From Pisolithus tinctorius (Eukaryota; Basidiomycota; Agaricomycetes; Boletales; Pisolithaceae), in assembly GCA_024663395.1 (NCBI GenBank), contig JANFAH010000012.1, positions 248,001 to 312,000 of the forward strand: 64,000 bases of DNA, in the 5' to 3' direction. Below, piece by piece: positions 11,990-23,935 of this stretch. The notes under the pieces are model-generated. The model saw only the letters and a program-made list of their open reading frames with translations, was not told where the DNA came from and ran no database searches. A program made the translations under genes and the position numbers. How positions within the stretch are numbered: the stretch's first letter is position 1; every line of letters starts with the position of its first letter.

Positions 11990-12891
11990 TGTCATATCCA
12001 TGACTCTCAGACTCAATCCCAGTCCAGTCTGGACCCCTAGCCCCTAACTCCGGTCAACTCCGGTCCTAGTCTGGCCTAGAAAACCTGACTCTGGCCCTAG
12101 GAAACCCAACTCCAGTCTAAATAACTTAAGTCCGGTGTTTTACCCCTATCTCCGGTCCATTCTGGCCTCCTGGCCTTGCACTGCTCCACCCCAGTCCTCC
12201 CAGGTCCATGTCTGGGTCACCCAGACATAACTCTGGTCTGTTTTCCTTTGTTTGTACTATATTTAGTCTGGTCCTTTTGTCTGACTTTGCTCACTGTACA
12301 AATCCTGTGTCTGACTCCAGTTATGCTGGTCACCCAGACTTTGGCTATTAGCCTTGGCACAGCCACTGTGGCTATCCTCACCTTGCTAATCATCTCACTA
12401 ATAGCTTATTAACAAATCCAGCTTCATGTTCATTATCCCAGACTGGCCTTGTGTATTTAACCCCTGTACATACTTCATAGCACCTCAGTCAGAATATCAA
12501 CTTAGTATTACCCTCAACTCTGTGTTACCCCTCAAGAGTACTCTATAGCTAAGGCCAAGCCTTAAGCTATCCCTGGCCCCTGTCCTGGACCTCTCCCCAG
12601 CTTGCACAAGGGTACAGCACATAAGCTGAGACCAAGGGAGGTAGATCCAACCCCAGACTGGCTTCCCCCAGTGCACACCCCAAAACTGGTCAGTTTCCCA
12701 CGCTACCAGTCTTATTCCTGTGCTCCTGGTCTTAAGTCTGGTCCTCTGGACTTAGCCCCTGACCTCTGGCCTTAACTCTGGTCCAACCAGACTTGGCCCC
12801 TGTCTCCTGGCCTTAACTTTGGTCACCCAGACTTGGCCCCTGTCACCCAATCTTGAAGCCTGGTCACCCAAGGGTAAACCTGTACTTGACA
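11990..12891 (+). mobile_element. LTR, family 1 copy 2 (5' LTR)
   Basis: 902 bp, TGTCATATCC to TACTTGACA, the same length as the solo LTR at 541-1442. Many CCGG sites of copy 1 are CTGG or CCAG here. TATTTAA at 12454 is followed 33 nt later by AGTCAGAATAT (12487-12497), whose exact reverse complement ATATTCTGACT is at 12894-12904, two bases past the LTR end. It is therefore a 5' LTR with a self-priming site, and its internal region follows. No duplication matches the left flank, as expected if the 3' end is lost. Confidence 0.85.
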
Positions 12892-12893
12892 GT

Positions 12894-12904
12894 ATATTCT
12901 GACT
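12894..12904 (+). promoter_or_regulatory. Primer-binding site of the family-1 element (self-priming type)
   Basis: ATATTCTGACT starts two bases after the LTR and is the exact reverse complement of 12487-12497 in the R region. This matches the Tf1 mechanism, in which the RNA 5' end folds back as primer. Confidence 0.8.
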
Positions 12905-14851
12905 CACTTGTGCAAGTCATTTCATCATGTCTAGGTCCTGCTCTAGAGCTCCTACCCATGACTTTGCCCATTGGGATCCATTGGGCTACCTCTTGTCTGA
13001 CTCCAGAGCCCAACCTGGAGGTCTCTACTGAAGCAGAGAGGTAACCAGTGACCCTCAGCACTCTGCACACCCCTGGGTTGCATTACCCCTGGCACTATGT
13101 TCCTAGTGGTCAAAACTTAATGCATCCATTCCCTCACTCCTGCCCTGCCTGGCCCTCATTTTCTCCTGACTCCAGACTGGCCACGTCAGCCCCTGAGCTG
13201 GACTTACCATCTGGACTCACCACCAACCTGGACTCATGCTCAAGTCCACTTCTAAGTCAGAGTTAGCCTCTGGACTTGCCCCTGAGCCAGCCTCAACAAC
13301 CAGACTCACTTCTGTTAGCTCCCCCAAGCTACCTCTGACCCCTGGCTGGTCACCCCAGTCTTCACCACAGTCCTTACCTCAGTCATCCCAGCACTCTAGC
13401 CCAGCTGTCTTCATCCAGTTCTACTATACTGAACACTGGGATCACATCACTCATTTGACCTCCTGACTCCCTGATATTGGTCTTTGGACCTCTGTGCACC
13501 TCTAGTGCAGCCCCCAGGCCCAGAATTGGCCAGTCCCAGTCCTCAATACCTTCCCTGTTCCCCATTGGCACTCAGCTTCAGCAGTTTTTGGGTCTGGTCT
13601 CCACCCTCAGCCTTTGCTACACTGGCCTTGGTGCCCTGGGTCCCCTTTCTGGTCTCCAGGCTGTCTGTTACTGGCCTGCCTGGCCTTGGTTTCACTTGTC
13701 CATGCTCACCTGGACTTGCCTGAAGCTGGTCTGCCACTTCTCTTGGCCTCCTGCCCTTCATTACTGGCCATCCTGGCCCCAGTCTGATTCAGCCACCTCA
13801 CCTGGACTTGTCTGGACCTGTTACTAGGTCCTGGACCAGTCCTGGCTTTCCTCAGACTCTCCTGTTCCTCACAGACCTGTCCTGGGTCTCCTATCCCTTG
13901 TCCTGGTCCTGCACTAGTCACCTCAGCCTTGGGATGGTGCTTGTCCTTTGGACTTGCACCAGACCTCAGCTCTGGTGGTCTTAGCTAGTGCATGACACCT
14001 CCACTTTGGTCTAGGACCAGTCTGCCAGCCCTCTGGCCCTTAGCCCGGTCCCTGACCTCTCTTCTGGCCTCTCTTTTCACTTGGAGGCACCCCCTGGGCA
14101 TGCTAACCCTTTGGACTTGCTCCTGGCCCCTGATTTTCGGTCTAGGACTGGTCTGCTGGTCCTCTGGCCCCTATCCCTGTCCCTGACCTCATTTCTGGCC
14201 CTTTCCCTGTCCTCTGTCCACCCCAGGATCCTAACTGGGTTAACAAGTTGGTAACTCTGTACTCCAGAAGCCAAAACTGGTGGTCTTGGTTGAGACAAAA
14301 CAATTAGAGTCTACCCCAGGATCCTAACTGGGTCAACAAGTTGGTACTCTGGTACACCAGAAGCCAAACTGGTGGTCTCAGTAGAGACAAATCAATTAGT
14401 GCATTACTCTGTTCCCCTTAGCAGTCCTCCTGGCTTGTCCTGCCAGTCCCTGGACTTCCCTCAGCCTCAACCCAGCTTTGTAGCCTTGGACCAGACTTGC
14501 TAACTCTGGTCCCCCTATTTGTGTCTGGTTTTTTCACCTCTGGACTCCCTTATGACTGGTCTCCCTGGTTCTGGTCTTCCCTCCCTCACTAGGCCTTGTC
14601 AGCCTTTGTCCAGTCTGTCATCTCTGGACTTCCTTGTAGCCCCTGACCAGTCTTGCTCACTCCAGACTTCCTTCTTTTGGCCAGCCTCCCATCTCCAGCC
14701 TCCCTTGGTTTCTGATACCCCTTGGGTAGCTCTATGCTACTCCCCTGTCACTCATTTGACCTTCAGGCTTGTCACATATCCCAGAACTACCCCTGACCTT
14801 TACCCTGGTGTTATGGCCTTGGCCTAGCACCTTTGTCTGGTCCTTGGTGGA
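12905..14851. mobile_element. Family-1 internal region, non-coding, C/T-rich
   Basis: About 1.9 kb of CCTGG/CTGGAC-rich low-complexity DNA. A short ORF at 12928 begins MSRSCSRAP and stops after about 34 codons. No gag, protease or RT signature is visible in any frame, so this copy looks non-autonomous (large-derivative type) or too decayed to read. The same composition resumes at 24393-24518, beyond the inserted family-B element, and perhaps at 40213-40340, which implies one interrupted internal region. Confidence 0.5.
14220..14402. repeat. Tandem duplication, 93-bp unit
   Basis: Two head-to-tail copies start at 14220 and 14313. Each begins ACCCCAGGATCCTAACTGGG and ends near AATTAG. They differ by a few substitutions and short indels. 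They lie inside the non-coding family-1 region. Confidence 0.85.
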
Positions 14852-15303
14852 TGTTATGTTTCACCCCTACTTTTCCTTTTTTGCTGTATGTTTACCTTGT
14901 GTTTGATCTGTTGGACTATCTTTCTTTTTCAAGCCATCTTCTCTCTGATCTGACAGCTCTCTAGTTCCACCACTAGCATTACTTGCTCATTACATGCTTT
15001 GGACATGTGCCGTCATTGTTCAGCCAATGGTGTAGATACCTCGTTACATGTGGATGCCTCATGGTCTGTCTCCCTGTAGTATTTAGTCTGTTGGCTCAAG
15101 TCCTGGAACCCCAGACTTGAGCTGCTCAATCATACACAGCATTTCTCAGAACTTCGCCCTCAGTGTCCCTTACCTGGACCACTCTTATCAGTGTTGCCTC
15201 AAATCCTTCATTGTTTATGAAGGTTACTGAAGCCATTACTCAGTAGAAACCCTCAGACTGTGTTTGAGCTCTCCCTGCATCTTGACTTTGGTCAAGCATA
15301 ACA
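14852..15303 (+). repeat. 5' LTR, family B
   Basis: 452 bp, TGTTATGTTTCACC to AGCATAACA. TATTTAG at 15080 is followed 33 nt later by AGACTTGAGCT (15113-15123), the predicted RNA 5' end, which pairs with the primer-binding site at 15306-15316. It matches the 3' LTR at 23936-24387 in length, with scattered C/T and G/A differences. Confidence 0.93.
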
Positions 15304-15305
15304 AA

Positions 15306-15316
15306 AGCTCAAGTCT
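15306..15316 (+). promoter_or_regulatory. Primer-binding site, family B
   Basis: AGCTCAAGTCT, two bases after the 5' LTR, is the exact reverse complement of 15113-15123 in the LTR. This is self-priming geometry. Confidence 0.8.
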
Positions 15317-15478
15317 ACCAGCCTTTGGCCGAAATGGTCACTGTTTAGTGCACCACCATGAACCCCCAAAACAACCAACATTGGGTGCCATTGTGACCCA
15401 CTTGTGAAGAATTGTCTTCTGATGAAGAACAGGAGAGCACTGTCACAGACACCTCCTCCAATGAACCTGAACAACCAG

Positions 15479-18159
15479 TGTGAGTCAAAGTGTGGAAAGC
15501 TGGTATAAACCAAACAAATCCAACACCAAAGATAAATATGAGTGAGTGGTGGTTTACCTCCACAGAACCTGGAGGGCAGAGAAACCTAAAGTGGGGGAAT
15601 TTCAATGGCAGGTGCTCCTAGTGCAAGTTGTTGACAAGTTACACAGGAGTAGATGAATGGATGATGACTGAGGAGGGGATGCGGAACAGAGTGAAGGTGT
15701 TCAGCCAAAAGGACTTCTGGAATGATGGACTTTGATACAACATGCTCCTGGCACAAGTCATTGATGAGTTACACAGGAGTGAAACAATGACTAAGCAAAA
15801 GGTTGCTGACTAAGCATGGATGGAGCTTCAGATAATGAATGATGGTAGATAGACCCCTTTGTGGAGCCTCAACTACCAATGATATGAATGGAGACAGATA
15901 GACTGTTCTGAATGAGCCTCAACTGTTGACAACAAGTTATGCACTGAAAGAGCTGAACTGACTTCTGGATTGCTTGTTGGGTAGCTAAGTACATGGGGGT
16001 TTATATACTGTGGGGGGAGCACAGCTTGTGACAAACAGGGCACAAACACTTGGTAAGTAATGAGTAAGGACTGAGTAATCATGATGAGTAAGCAAGAAAT
16101 CAAAAGTAAGCAAGCAAAGAAGATTGGTAAGTATTGGCAATGAATGAGTCAAGGACAGTCAAAATATCACAGAATGAGTCAAATGGGGTCAGAAACTGAG
16201 TAAGCGCACTGATATCACATTAGGGGGTGGCAGTGCAAGTCAGATCTTGGTGGAGACATCTCTAGATCCAAAGATGGCATGACAGATGGGTGGTGTTTCC
16301 AGATAAGGAAGTATTAATTCCAGAATTGAAGGGCATGAGTCAGGCATCAAAGGGGGCTAGGGCATTGGGGGTCTGTGGAGCAATGGGAGCATATGTGATT
16401 GTGTCTCCCACCCTTTCATCCTCTCAGCAAAGTTAACAAAAACTTCATGAATGGGGCTCTGATGGAGGAGGAGGAGAAGGGGGGATGTCTTCTGCTGGAT
16501 CTTGCAGTAAGAAGGCAAGATGCATGTCATACTCATCATGAATGCAATCAGGGAGGCTGGAGAACAGTAGATTATACTGCAGCTGTCACAATGTGGGAAG
16601 AATGATGGATGAGACTGGAATAAAGATGGTGCAGGGAGCAGGGAGGAATGATCCATATGCTTCATCAACTGGGGAGACTGAAATGACCACATAAGACCTT
16701 TCTAACCAAGTGACAGACCTGAGGTGACCAAAGAACATCCTTCTGGAAGTCATACTGACAAGGAGAACACACTGACCAAGCTGCATGGGATAAGATGGGG
16801 CTGATGATGACAGGATGAACCAGGGGGCTTCAGGATGGAAGCTGGTGGGAATGCCTGGCAGATATACATAGCCACTGTCTCTGGCAAATGAGACAAGTGA
16901 GATGATCAATGAAGAGGTGGCTGTCAAAGTCAGACAACACCCCTGGCTCCTTCTTAGGGCGGAGTTGGAGCGGGTTGGGCTGTGGAGTACAGTGGTCAAA
17001 GTCCGAAGTGAATCTGACCACTGGGTGGTGAGATATTCGTCAAACAGTGAGCAGAGGGGTATGAAGGAAAGTTTCAGAGGCTGAGGTCGGAGTTGGAGGT
17101 CGGATGAGAGGGCGTTGGGTTCAGCTACTGCACTGCCCCCTTGCATGAGCTCAGCCCTTGTATTTCAGAGGTGGAGCGGACTCAGAGGGAGTGGAGACGA
17201 AACTCTGGAGGGGACTGAGAGGGAGTCGAAGGTGGGGACTTTATTCGATATTCATACTGATTACATCAGAGTACTACGTGGCCTTATATATGATGTAAGT
17301 CAAGGGCGGTGCAGTACAGAATGTAAACCAATAAGTGTATAGTGGGTTAGAGTCCTTCCGACACAAGGGATAGAGGGTAGGGGTGACGGGGACCTTAACT
17401 GAGACAAGGAAGCTACTACAACAAGGAAGAGAGGGTAAATACCAAAGGAGCGGAAGAATGGAGAAAACTGACACGAGGGTGGAACCCTATCTAGAATGCA
17501 GGGCTGCAAGTCTGACAGCCCACATGACCAACCTTAGGGTGGAATTGAGCGGAGTTGGTCAGAACATGGACAGGGGACCTTGGAGAGGTGTGGAGATGTG
17601 TTGGGAGGGTCAGAGGAGCGCGGGAACACGTCGGAGGAGGGCGGAGAAGCGTGGGAACATGTCGGAAGAGGGTGGAGAAGCGTGGGAACACATTGGAGGA
17701 GGGTGGAGTAGGTGTTAGGGGCTTATGCTGGTGTCATGGTCATGACAGTGGCCACGGTTGATGGACCTAGCGAAATGAGCATCTGATGGATGGAGTGCTG
17801 TAGAAATGCATAGGGTGCAAGGATCCTCTCCAAATTTGGAAGGAAGAATTGTGGGGCTGAGCACTTTAAGCGAGTGTGAGAATGGAGTCGATATCTTTGG
17901 AAACGGTGGAGATACAACAAAAACCAGAATGCCATACATGGGTGCTAAAAACTTTTTAATGCATGCTTAACTTGCTTCCTCTTTTCTTTCTAGCACTGAC
18001 GACTCGTTCTTGTGCAAAGGATGACTGTTAATGTCCAGCAGTCTTCCTATGCATAAGGCCTTTAGTCTTCATCTGCACACATGGGCATTACATGCAACTC
18101 ATTGACAAGTTAGGCAGAGTCAGCTGTAACCATGTCCACAACACCTTTGGTGTGTGACA
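15479..18159 (-). mobile_element. Solo LTR, family F copy 2, inserted in family-B gag
   Basis: 1850 bp of family-F LTR plus an 826-bp nested LTR. It is flanked by ACCAG at 15474-15478 and 18159-18163 (5 bp if the terminal A is shared, otherwise 4 bp CCAG). Removing it restores the B gag frame exactly. It includes the U3 ORF on the minus strand, cut at its start codon by the nested LTR and ended early by a TGA (near 16586) where copy 3 has CGA. Confidence 0.9.
16922..17747 (-). mobile_element. Solo LTR (826 bp), distant relative of the CGGAG-family LTR
   Basis: Begins TGTCAAAGTCAG and ends GGTCATGACA on the plus strand, with a perfect duplication GTGGC at 16917-16921 and 17748-17752. It shares blocks with the 714-bp LTRs at 24519 and 39494 (CCCCCTTGCA, GTATTTCAGAGG, TTCGATATTCATACTG) and is rich in GGAGT and GTGGAG words, but it is longer and diverged, so it is a separate subfamily. 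The TATA-like box (plus CCTTATATATG, about 17282) places transcription on the minus strand. Confidence 0.88.
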
Positions 18160-21100
18160 CCAGATAGAGGCTTTACCTCAGGAATCCTCTCAAATTTCTT
18201 CACTCAGTACCTAGCCACACTTGGTACTCCCATCCCACCAGTACCCACCACTACTCTTCCTGCACTTCTGCCCCCACCCCAGAACACAATGTCTGGTTCA
18301 TTGTTGAAAGCTATGGTCAGCAATGCCACCATTAAAGCCACAGAATTAAAAATCGGAGCTCCATCTGACTTTGATGGAGACCAGAAGAACACTATGAGTT
18401 GGCTGTACTCTGTACAGACCTACCTCCTAGTCAATGAAGAACTATACAACACTGACACCAAAAAGGTGGTCTATGCCCTGTTGTACATGAAGAAAGGTGT
18501 TGCTCGTTCATGGGCAGCCACCTTCCAGAAAACCTCTCTGGAAAAGACACCCCTGAGTTTCAGCTCTTTCACTGACTTCACCAAGAACTTCAAAGAATCG
18601 TTCACCTCCCCTGACACTGCCAGTACTGCTATTGCCAAGTTGCATACCATGAAACAAAAAGAGTCAGTAGAACAATACATCACCAACTTCCAAACTGCCA
18701 CCACTAACTCTACCATCACAGAAGATGTCATGTTGATTGAGTTCTTCTCACAAGGACTCAAACCATTCATTGCGAACCAAATCCACATGATGGAGACCAC
18801 TCCCACCAAGATCACTGAGTGGTACACCCATGCACAAAAGTTCGACACCAAATGGAGGAAGGTAAACAAGTTCTCTGGAAAGAAAGAGAAGAAGACGTTC
18901 CACCCCAGGAACAGTTTCACTGAAGAAAAAGATCCCAATGCTATGGACATGGATGGAGTTAGACTCTCCAAGGAAGAAAGAGACTGACACATCAAAGAAG
19001 GAAGATGTTTCAGTTGCAGGAACAAAGGACATCTTTCTTGAGAATGTCTGGACAAAGGGAAGACCCCCCACAAGAAGGTCAAAAAGATTTGAAAGGTTGT
19101 TGAGGTTGAAGAAAGTGACAATGAAGAGAAAGTTGCAGGTCCTTCCATCACCTTGGTAAACATCACTAGGGCCCTTGGAAAAGGATCTTTGAATGGGAAC
19201 TCTGAGTTGATGCCAGATGTTCCCCATATTAAGGACAGTCCTGCTTCTGTTGCTCCTGTGCTTGTGTCTTCTACACCAGAGCATACCATGCAGATCCCCA
19301 TCTCCCTTTACACATCAGAAAGGACCACCAAAGTTGTCAACACCACTGCTCTGGTTGACTCTGGAGCAGAAATATCCTGCATCGATTGGGGACTTGTGTG
19401 AAAACACTGAATCCCCACTCAATGGTTAACTGAACCCATCCTTGCCAAAAATGCAGATGGAACCCTGAACTCCAAAGGAAGGATTCTGTTTTCCACCACC
19501 TTATACTTCAAGGTTGAAGGACTTGTCCACCAGTCCTTCTTCCATGTCATCAACTGTGGAATGGAAAATGTTATTCTTGGCCTCCTGTGGCTTCAGGAAA
19601 ACAATCCCATCATCAATTGGAGAATGGGCACTTTGTCCATTGATGAAAAGACTGATAGGTCTAAAGAGTTGAAATGCAACATCTCTTCTGTTGCAGTCAA
19701 AGAACCCACTGTGAACCTTGTCACACCTGCTGAAAAGAAAGGGATAAACAAGTTCATGGACTATGAAGAACCAGAAGATGAAACCATCTGCACTCACTTT
19801 GTGATGTCAGTTGGGAAACTAGCAGAAGAAGCTAAGAAGATCAACCCAAACAATAGCCTTCTTCAAAAGATCACTACAACCACTGAGTTGGCCCAAGAAG
19901 AATGCAAAAAGAAACCAAAGGCCATCCTCCCTGAGGACTACAAAGACTTTGCCTCAGCTTTTGAGAAACCCTCTGACAGAGTCTTACCCCTGTCACAACC
20001 TTATGATCATGCCATCAACCTTGTGGAGGACTTTGTCCCCAAGGTGGCAAAAGCATACCTGCTCTCTCCCTCAGAAAGAGAGTCTGCAGAGAAGTTCATC
20101 AAAGAAAACCTTCAAGAAGGAAAAATTCATCCCTCAAAATCCCCTCAAGCTGCCCCTTTCTTCTTCATAGGAAAGAAAGACAGCTCCCTCCATCCTTGTC
20201 AGGACTATTGGTATCTGAACAAAAATACAGTCAAGGATGCATGCCCCCTTCCCCTTATTTCAGATCTTGTTGACAAACTCAAGGGAGCATCTGTCTTCAC
20301 AAAAATGGATGTCAGGTCAGGATACAACAATGTTTGCATCAAGGAAGGAGATCAATGGAAAGCTGCATTTCTCATGCACAAAGGTCTCTTCGAACCAATG
20401 GTTATGTTCTTTGGGTTGTGTAACTCCCCTGCCACCTTCCAGCGATTCATGAACAACTCATTCCAAGACATGATTGCTGAAGGATGGTTGGTCATCTATA
20501 TGGATGACCTTCTCATCTTCTCTACTGACCCCAAAGAACACAAACAGAGAACCCGTTGTGTTCTAGAACGAATGAAGGAACTTTCCCTTCCTTTAAAACT
20601 GGATAAATGTCATTTTGATCTAACCGAGGTTGAATACCTTGGAATGATCATAAAAGAAAATACCATTGCCATGGACCCCATCAAAGTCCAAGGAATTGCT
20701 GAATGGCCTGTCCCAAAGAAGGTCAAGGACATGCAATCCTTCTTAGGATTTGCAAACTTCTACAGAAGATTTGTCCCCTATTATTCGGACATCACCAGAC
20801 CCCTAATCAACCTAACCAAGAAAACGGCTACTTGGGAATGGTCAGGGAAGTGCTGGACTGCCTTCAAACTCCTGAAAATGATTTTCATGGCACAACCAAC
20901 TCTTTGGATGCCCAATACCTCTTGGCCATTTGCAATAACTACTGATGCATCCAAGTATGCAACTGGAGGTATTCTCCTCCAGGAAGACTTGAATGGACAG
21001 TGGCAACCCTGTGCCTTCATTTCTCAATTGTTTAACCCTGCAGAAAGAAATTATGACATATATGACAGAGAACTGTTGGGGGTTATTCGAGGATTAAAAT

Positions 21101-22890
21101 CCTGGAGGCACTATCTCCACAGATCCCCATTCCCAGTCAAGGTCTTCACTGACCATAAAAACTTGACTTACTTCAAAGCACCACAAAACTTGAACTGTCA
21201 CCAGGCTTGCTGGCTCCTAGACCTTGCAGACTTTGATCTACAACTTGAACATGTCCCAGGAAAAGACCTGGCTGCCCCTGATGCACTCTCCTGACAACCT
21301 GACCATGTCCCAGATGATGATGACAACAACAAAGGAGTCACACTCCTTCCTCAAACTATGTTTGTCAATCTCATTGACATGAACCTTACCCAAAAGGTTG
21401 CATCCTCCTCCATGAAAGACCCTGTGGTCCAAACAGCACTCCATGCCATAGAAAATGTTGACATGCCACTCCCTTTCAAATCTCACCTCTCTGATTGGCA
21501 ATTTGACAATGGAGTGTTACTCTATAAGAACCAGGTCTATATTCCTGATAACCCCACCCTCTGATGGACTGTCATGTCCAACCACCATGACCACCCCTCC
21601 ACAGGACACCCCAGTGTTCTAAAAACTCAACAACTCATCTCCTCTGAATTTTGGTGGCCCTGACTGGCATCTTTCATCTGCAAATATGTAGAAGGCTGTG
21701 CTACATGCCAGCAAAATAAGACAAACACACACCCAACAACACCACCCCTGATGCCCATCCCCTCAACCTTGACCCACCCCTTCCAACAGATCTCTTGCGA
21801 TCTCATTACTGACCTTCCCCTTTCAAAAGGCTACGATTCCCTCTTGGTCATGGTAGACCATGGGCTTACAAAGGGGGTAATTTTAACACCCACAAAGAAA
21901 ACCACCTCTGCTGCTGATATTGTGGCACTCTTTTTCAAAAAGGTCTACTCCCATTTCAGGTTGTATGACAAAATCATATCCGATCAAGGCCCTCAGTTCA
22001 CCTCCACCTTTGCTAAAGAACTTGCTTCCCTTCTGGGATACTCACTTGCCCTCTCAATGGCATATCATCCTCAAACTGATGGAGAAACAGAACATGTTAA
22101 TCAGGAGGTTGAGACATACCTCAGAATCTTCTGTCAAAATGACCCCACCTCATGGGTGGACAACCTCCCAATGGCAGAATTTGTGCACAATCACTGTCCG
22201 CATTCTGTCACCCATCAATCACTGTTCTACCTCATGTATGGGTATGAACCAAAACCCCTTCCATCTCTTATTGCAGAAACCTACCTTCCCACCACCAAGT
22301 CTAGACTCAAGGAACTCTGGAAGGCCAGAGAAGAAGCCCTTGTGGCCCATGATCTAGCCTGAAACATAATGAAGAATTGCCTCTCACAACCCTTCACCCC
22401 ATTCCAAAAAGGTGATAAGGTTTGGCTAGAAGCACAGAACCTGAAGTGTTCCTATGAAAACAGAAAGATCGCTCCAAAATGAGAAGGACCCTTTACTATC
22501 TCTGACATCCTATCTCTGATCACCTATCACCTCACGATCCCTGCATGATGGAAGATCCATAATGTCTTCCATGCTTCCCTTCTATCACCCTATTGCAAAA
22601 ATGACATCCATGGGCCAAACTTCCTGGCTCCACCACCTGACCTAGTTAATGAAGAGGAAGAATATGAGGTTGAGGTGATAGTCAGCCATAAAAGGTCCAG
22701 CCACAGCCATGCCTTTTTAATCAAATGGAAGGGTTATCCCTCTTCTGAAAACTCATGGCAAAAAGAAACACACCTTGAACATGCAGATGACACACTCTCC
22801 ACATATAAGAAATGCTTCCCCAAGAACTTTCCCCCTCAGAAACAACCCACTTGACACTCTACTCGCACCATCAGAAAGATTTCTGTCGAA

Positions 22891-23898
22891 ATGCCCCCTC
22901 GCTGCTACACCTATCCCCATGAACCCTCTCATCACCACACCCCCTTTGCTCATTGTCAATGACAGCCTGCCAACAATCAAATGATCACTTCCTACCAACT
23001 GTTCATCACTGACCCCACCATCATCGGCACCATCTATCACAAAATCGATGAAAACTCCCCTCTCGAATTGGTGTACCATGCTACCATCCAAGCCCTTCGG
23101 CTTGAGGAGTTGTCCCACTATGTTAACAGACAAAACCCTTTACTGTCCCCTGCATGTACCATTTTGAATGAAATTGCATATGAATAGGTCCCTCTACTCC
23201 TTAAGCTTTTTGACATCCTTGGAGGGGCTGACCTCATCCATAACATCCATCAATACCCTACATTGATAGCACCTCCCCCTCCTGGGTCTTGAAGACCCTT
23301 GACTGCAACCACTCCCCCAGTTTCCTCTGTGTTGTCCTCCCCTCTGGCATCATCACCATCCTCCTGTTCCTCCTGTTTGTCTCACTCTCTCAGAAGAGCC
23401 AACAGACCCTGTGCCTGCTGCCTGTCAGGTCCCAATCCCCAACCATGTGAGTCCCATGATTCACCATCCGAGGTTGACCCCAAGACCGCCTTTGGCATCT
23501 CCAGAGCTGAACTGGACTATACTTTGAACATCATCAAGACCCTTGCCCAATTACCACCATCCCCTATGCTGAATGCACTTGCTGAGGCTGATTGCCCTCT
23601 CACCCCTTCTGATCCACACTATCATCAAGTGTGTTATGTTTGCCAACAACTAGGACACATTCACGTCAATTGTGGACTGTATGAATGTCCCCTTTGCCAC
23701 ACCACTCGCCCTGGGCATACTCAAGCCCAATGTCCATCCTTACACCCTTGTTGTCTGTTGCAGGAAAGGATTGCCACTCCTGGAGTGGTGGATGATTGTA
23801 CCCTCATCAGGAGCAAGGATGATGATTTATATGACAATAATTTTGATTTTGATGACTCTGCCATTAGCAACATGACTGGAGAACCTTATGGAGAGTAG
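22891..23898 (+). pseudogene. Family-B ORF3, zinc-knuckle accessory protein, decayed
   Basis: Starts at ATG 22891 (MPPRCYTYPHEPSHHHTP) in the same frame as pol, 12 codons after the TGA ending the chromodomain part. Three internal stops (TGA, TAG, TGA) are each explicable by C-to-T. The C-terminal 200 codons hold a double knuckle: CYVCQQLGHIHVNC, then CPLCHTTRPGHTQAQC, followed by an acidic end (DDDLYDNNFDFDD). Similar knuckle pairs are common in Agaricomycete retroelement ORFs. The role is unknown; nucleic-acid binding is likely. Because the frame matches pol, it may once have been the C-terminus of the polyprotein. Confidence 0.65.
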
Positions 23899-23935
23899 TT
23901 GAAGTCAGGGATTTCAACACTTAGAAAGGGGGTAA

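Larger units (their letters stand above)
15358..22854 (+). pseudogene. Family-B gag-pol polyprotein, interrupted
   Basis: ATG at 15358 starts gag. The frame continues across the nested LTR (EQP joins DRGFTS at 18160). Domains: gag (18163 to about 18980), zinc knuckle CFSCRNKGHLSxECLDK (about 19010, x = TGA), protease ALVDSGAEISC (about 19350), RT with the intact YMDDLLIFS box (about 20498), RNase H (TTDASKYATGG, DRELLGVIRGL, FTDHKNL), the integrase HHCC finger (21575-21720, CATCQQNK), integrase core (CDLITDLP, SDQGPQF and the Glu in DGETEHVNQ) and a chromodomain (about 22650-22800, HAFLIKWKGYPSSENSW). At least twelve stops interrupt it and nearly all are TGA in place of a family arginine. No frameshift was found. 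Gag and pol share one frame, unlike the two younger families here. Confidence 0.9.

Noticed and set aside
11990..12891. Treating family-1 copy 2 as a second solo LTR
   Set aside because: There is no flanking duplication and a matching primer-binding site follows directly, so it is a 5' LTR with internal DNA.
12905..14851. Several 60-115-codon ORFs in the C/T-rich region (for example 13477-13827)
   Set aside because: They overlap in several frames and strands, are made of low-complexity P/L/S/G words, and match no gag or pol motif. Best read as non-coding repeat.
15358..22854. UGA read as a sense codon
   Set aside because: Host genes and young elements use TGA as a stop, and the TGAs lie at CpG-type sites in decayed copies only. 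Deamination explains them.
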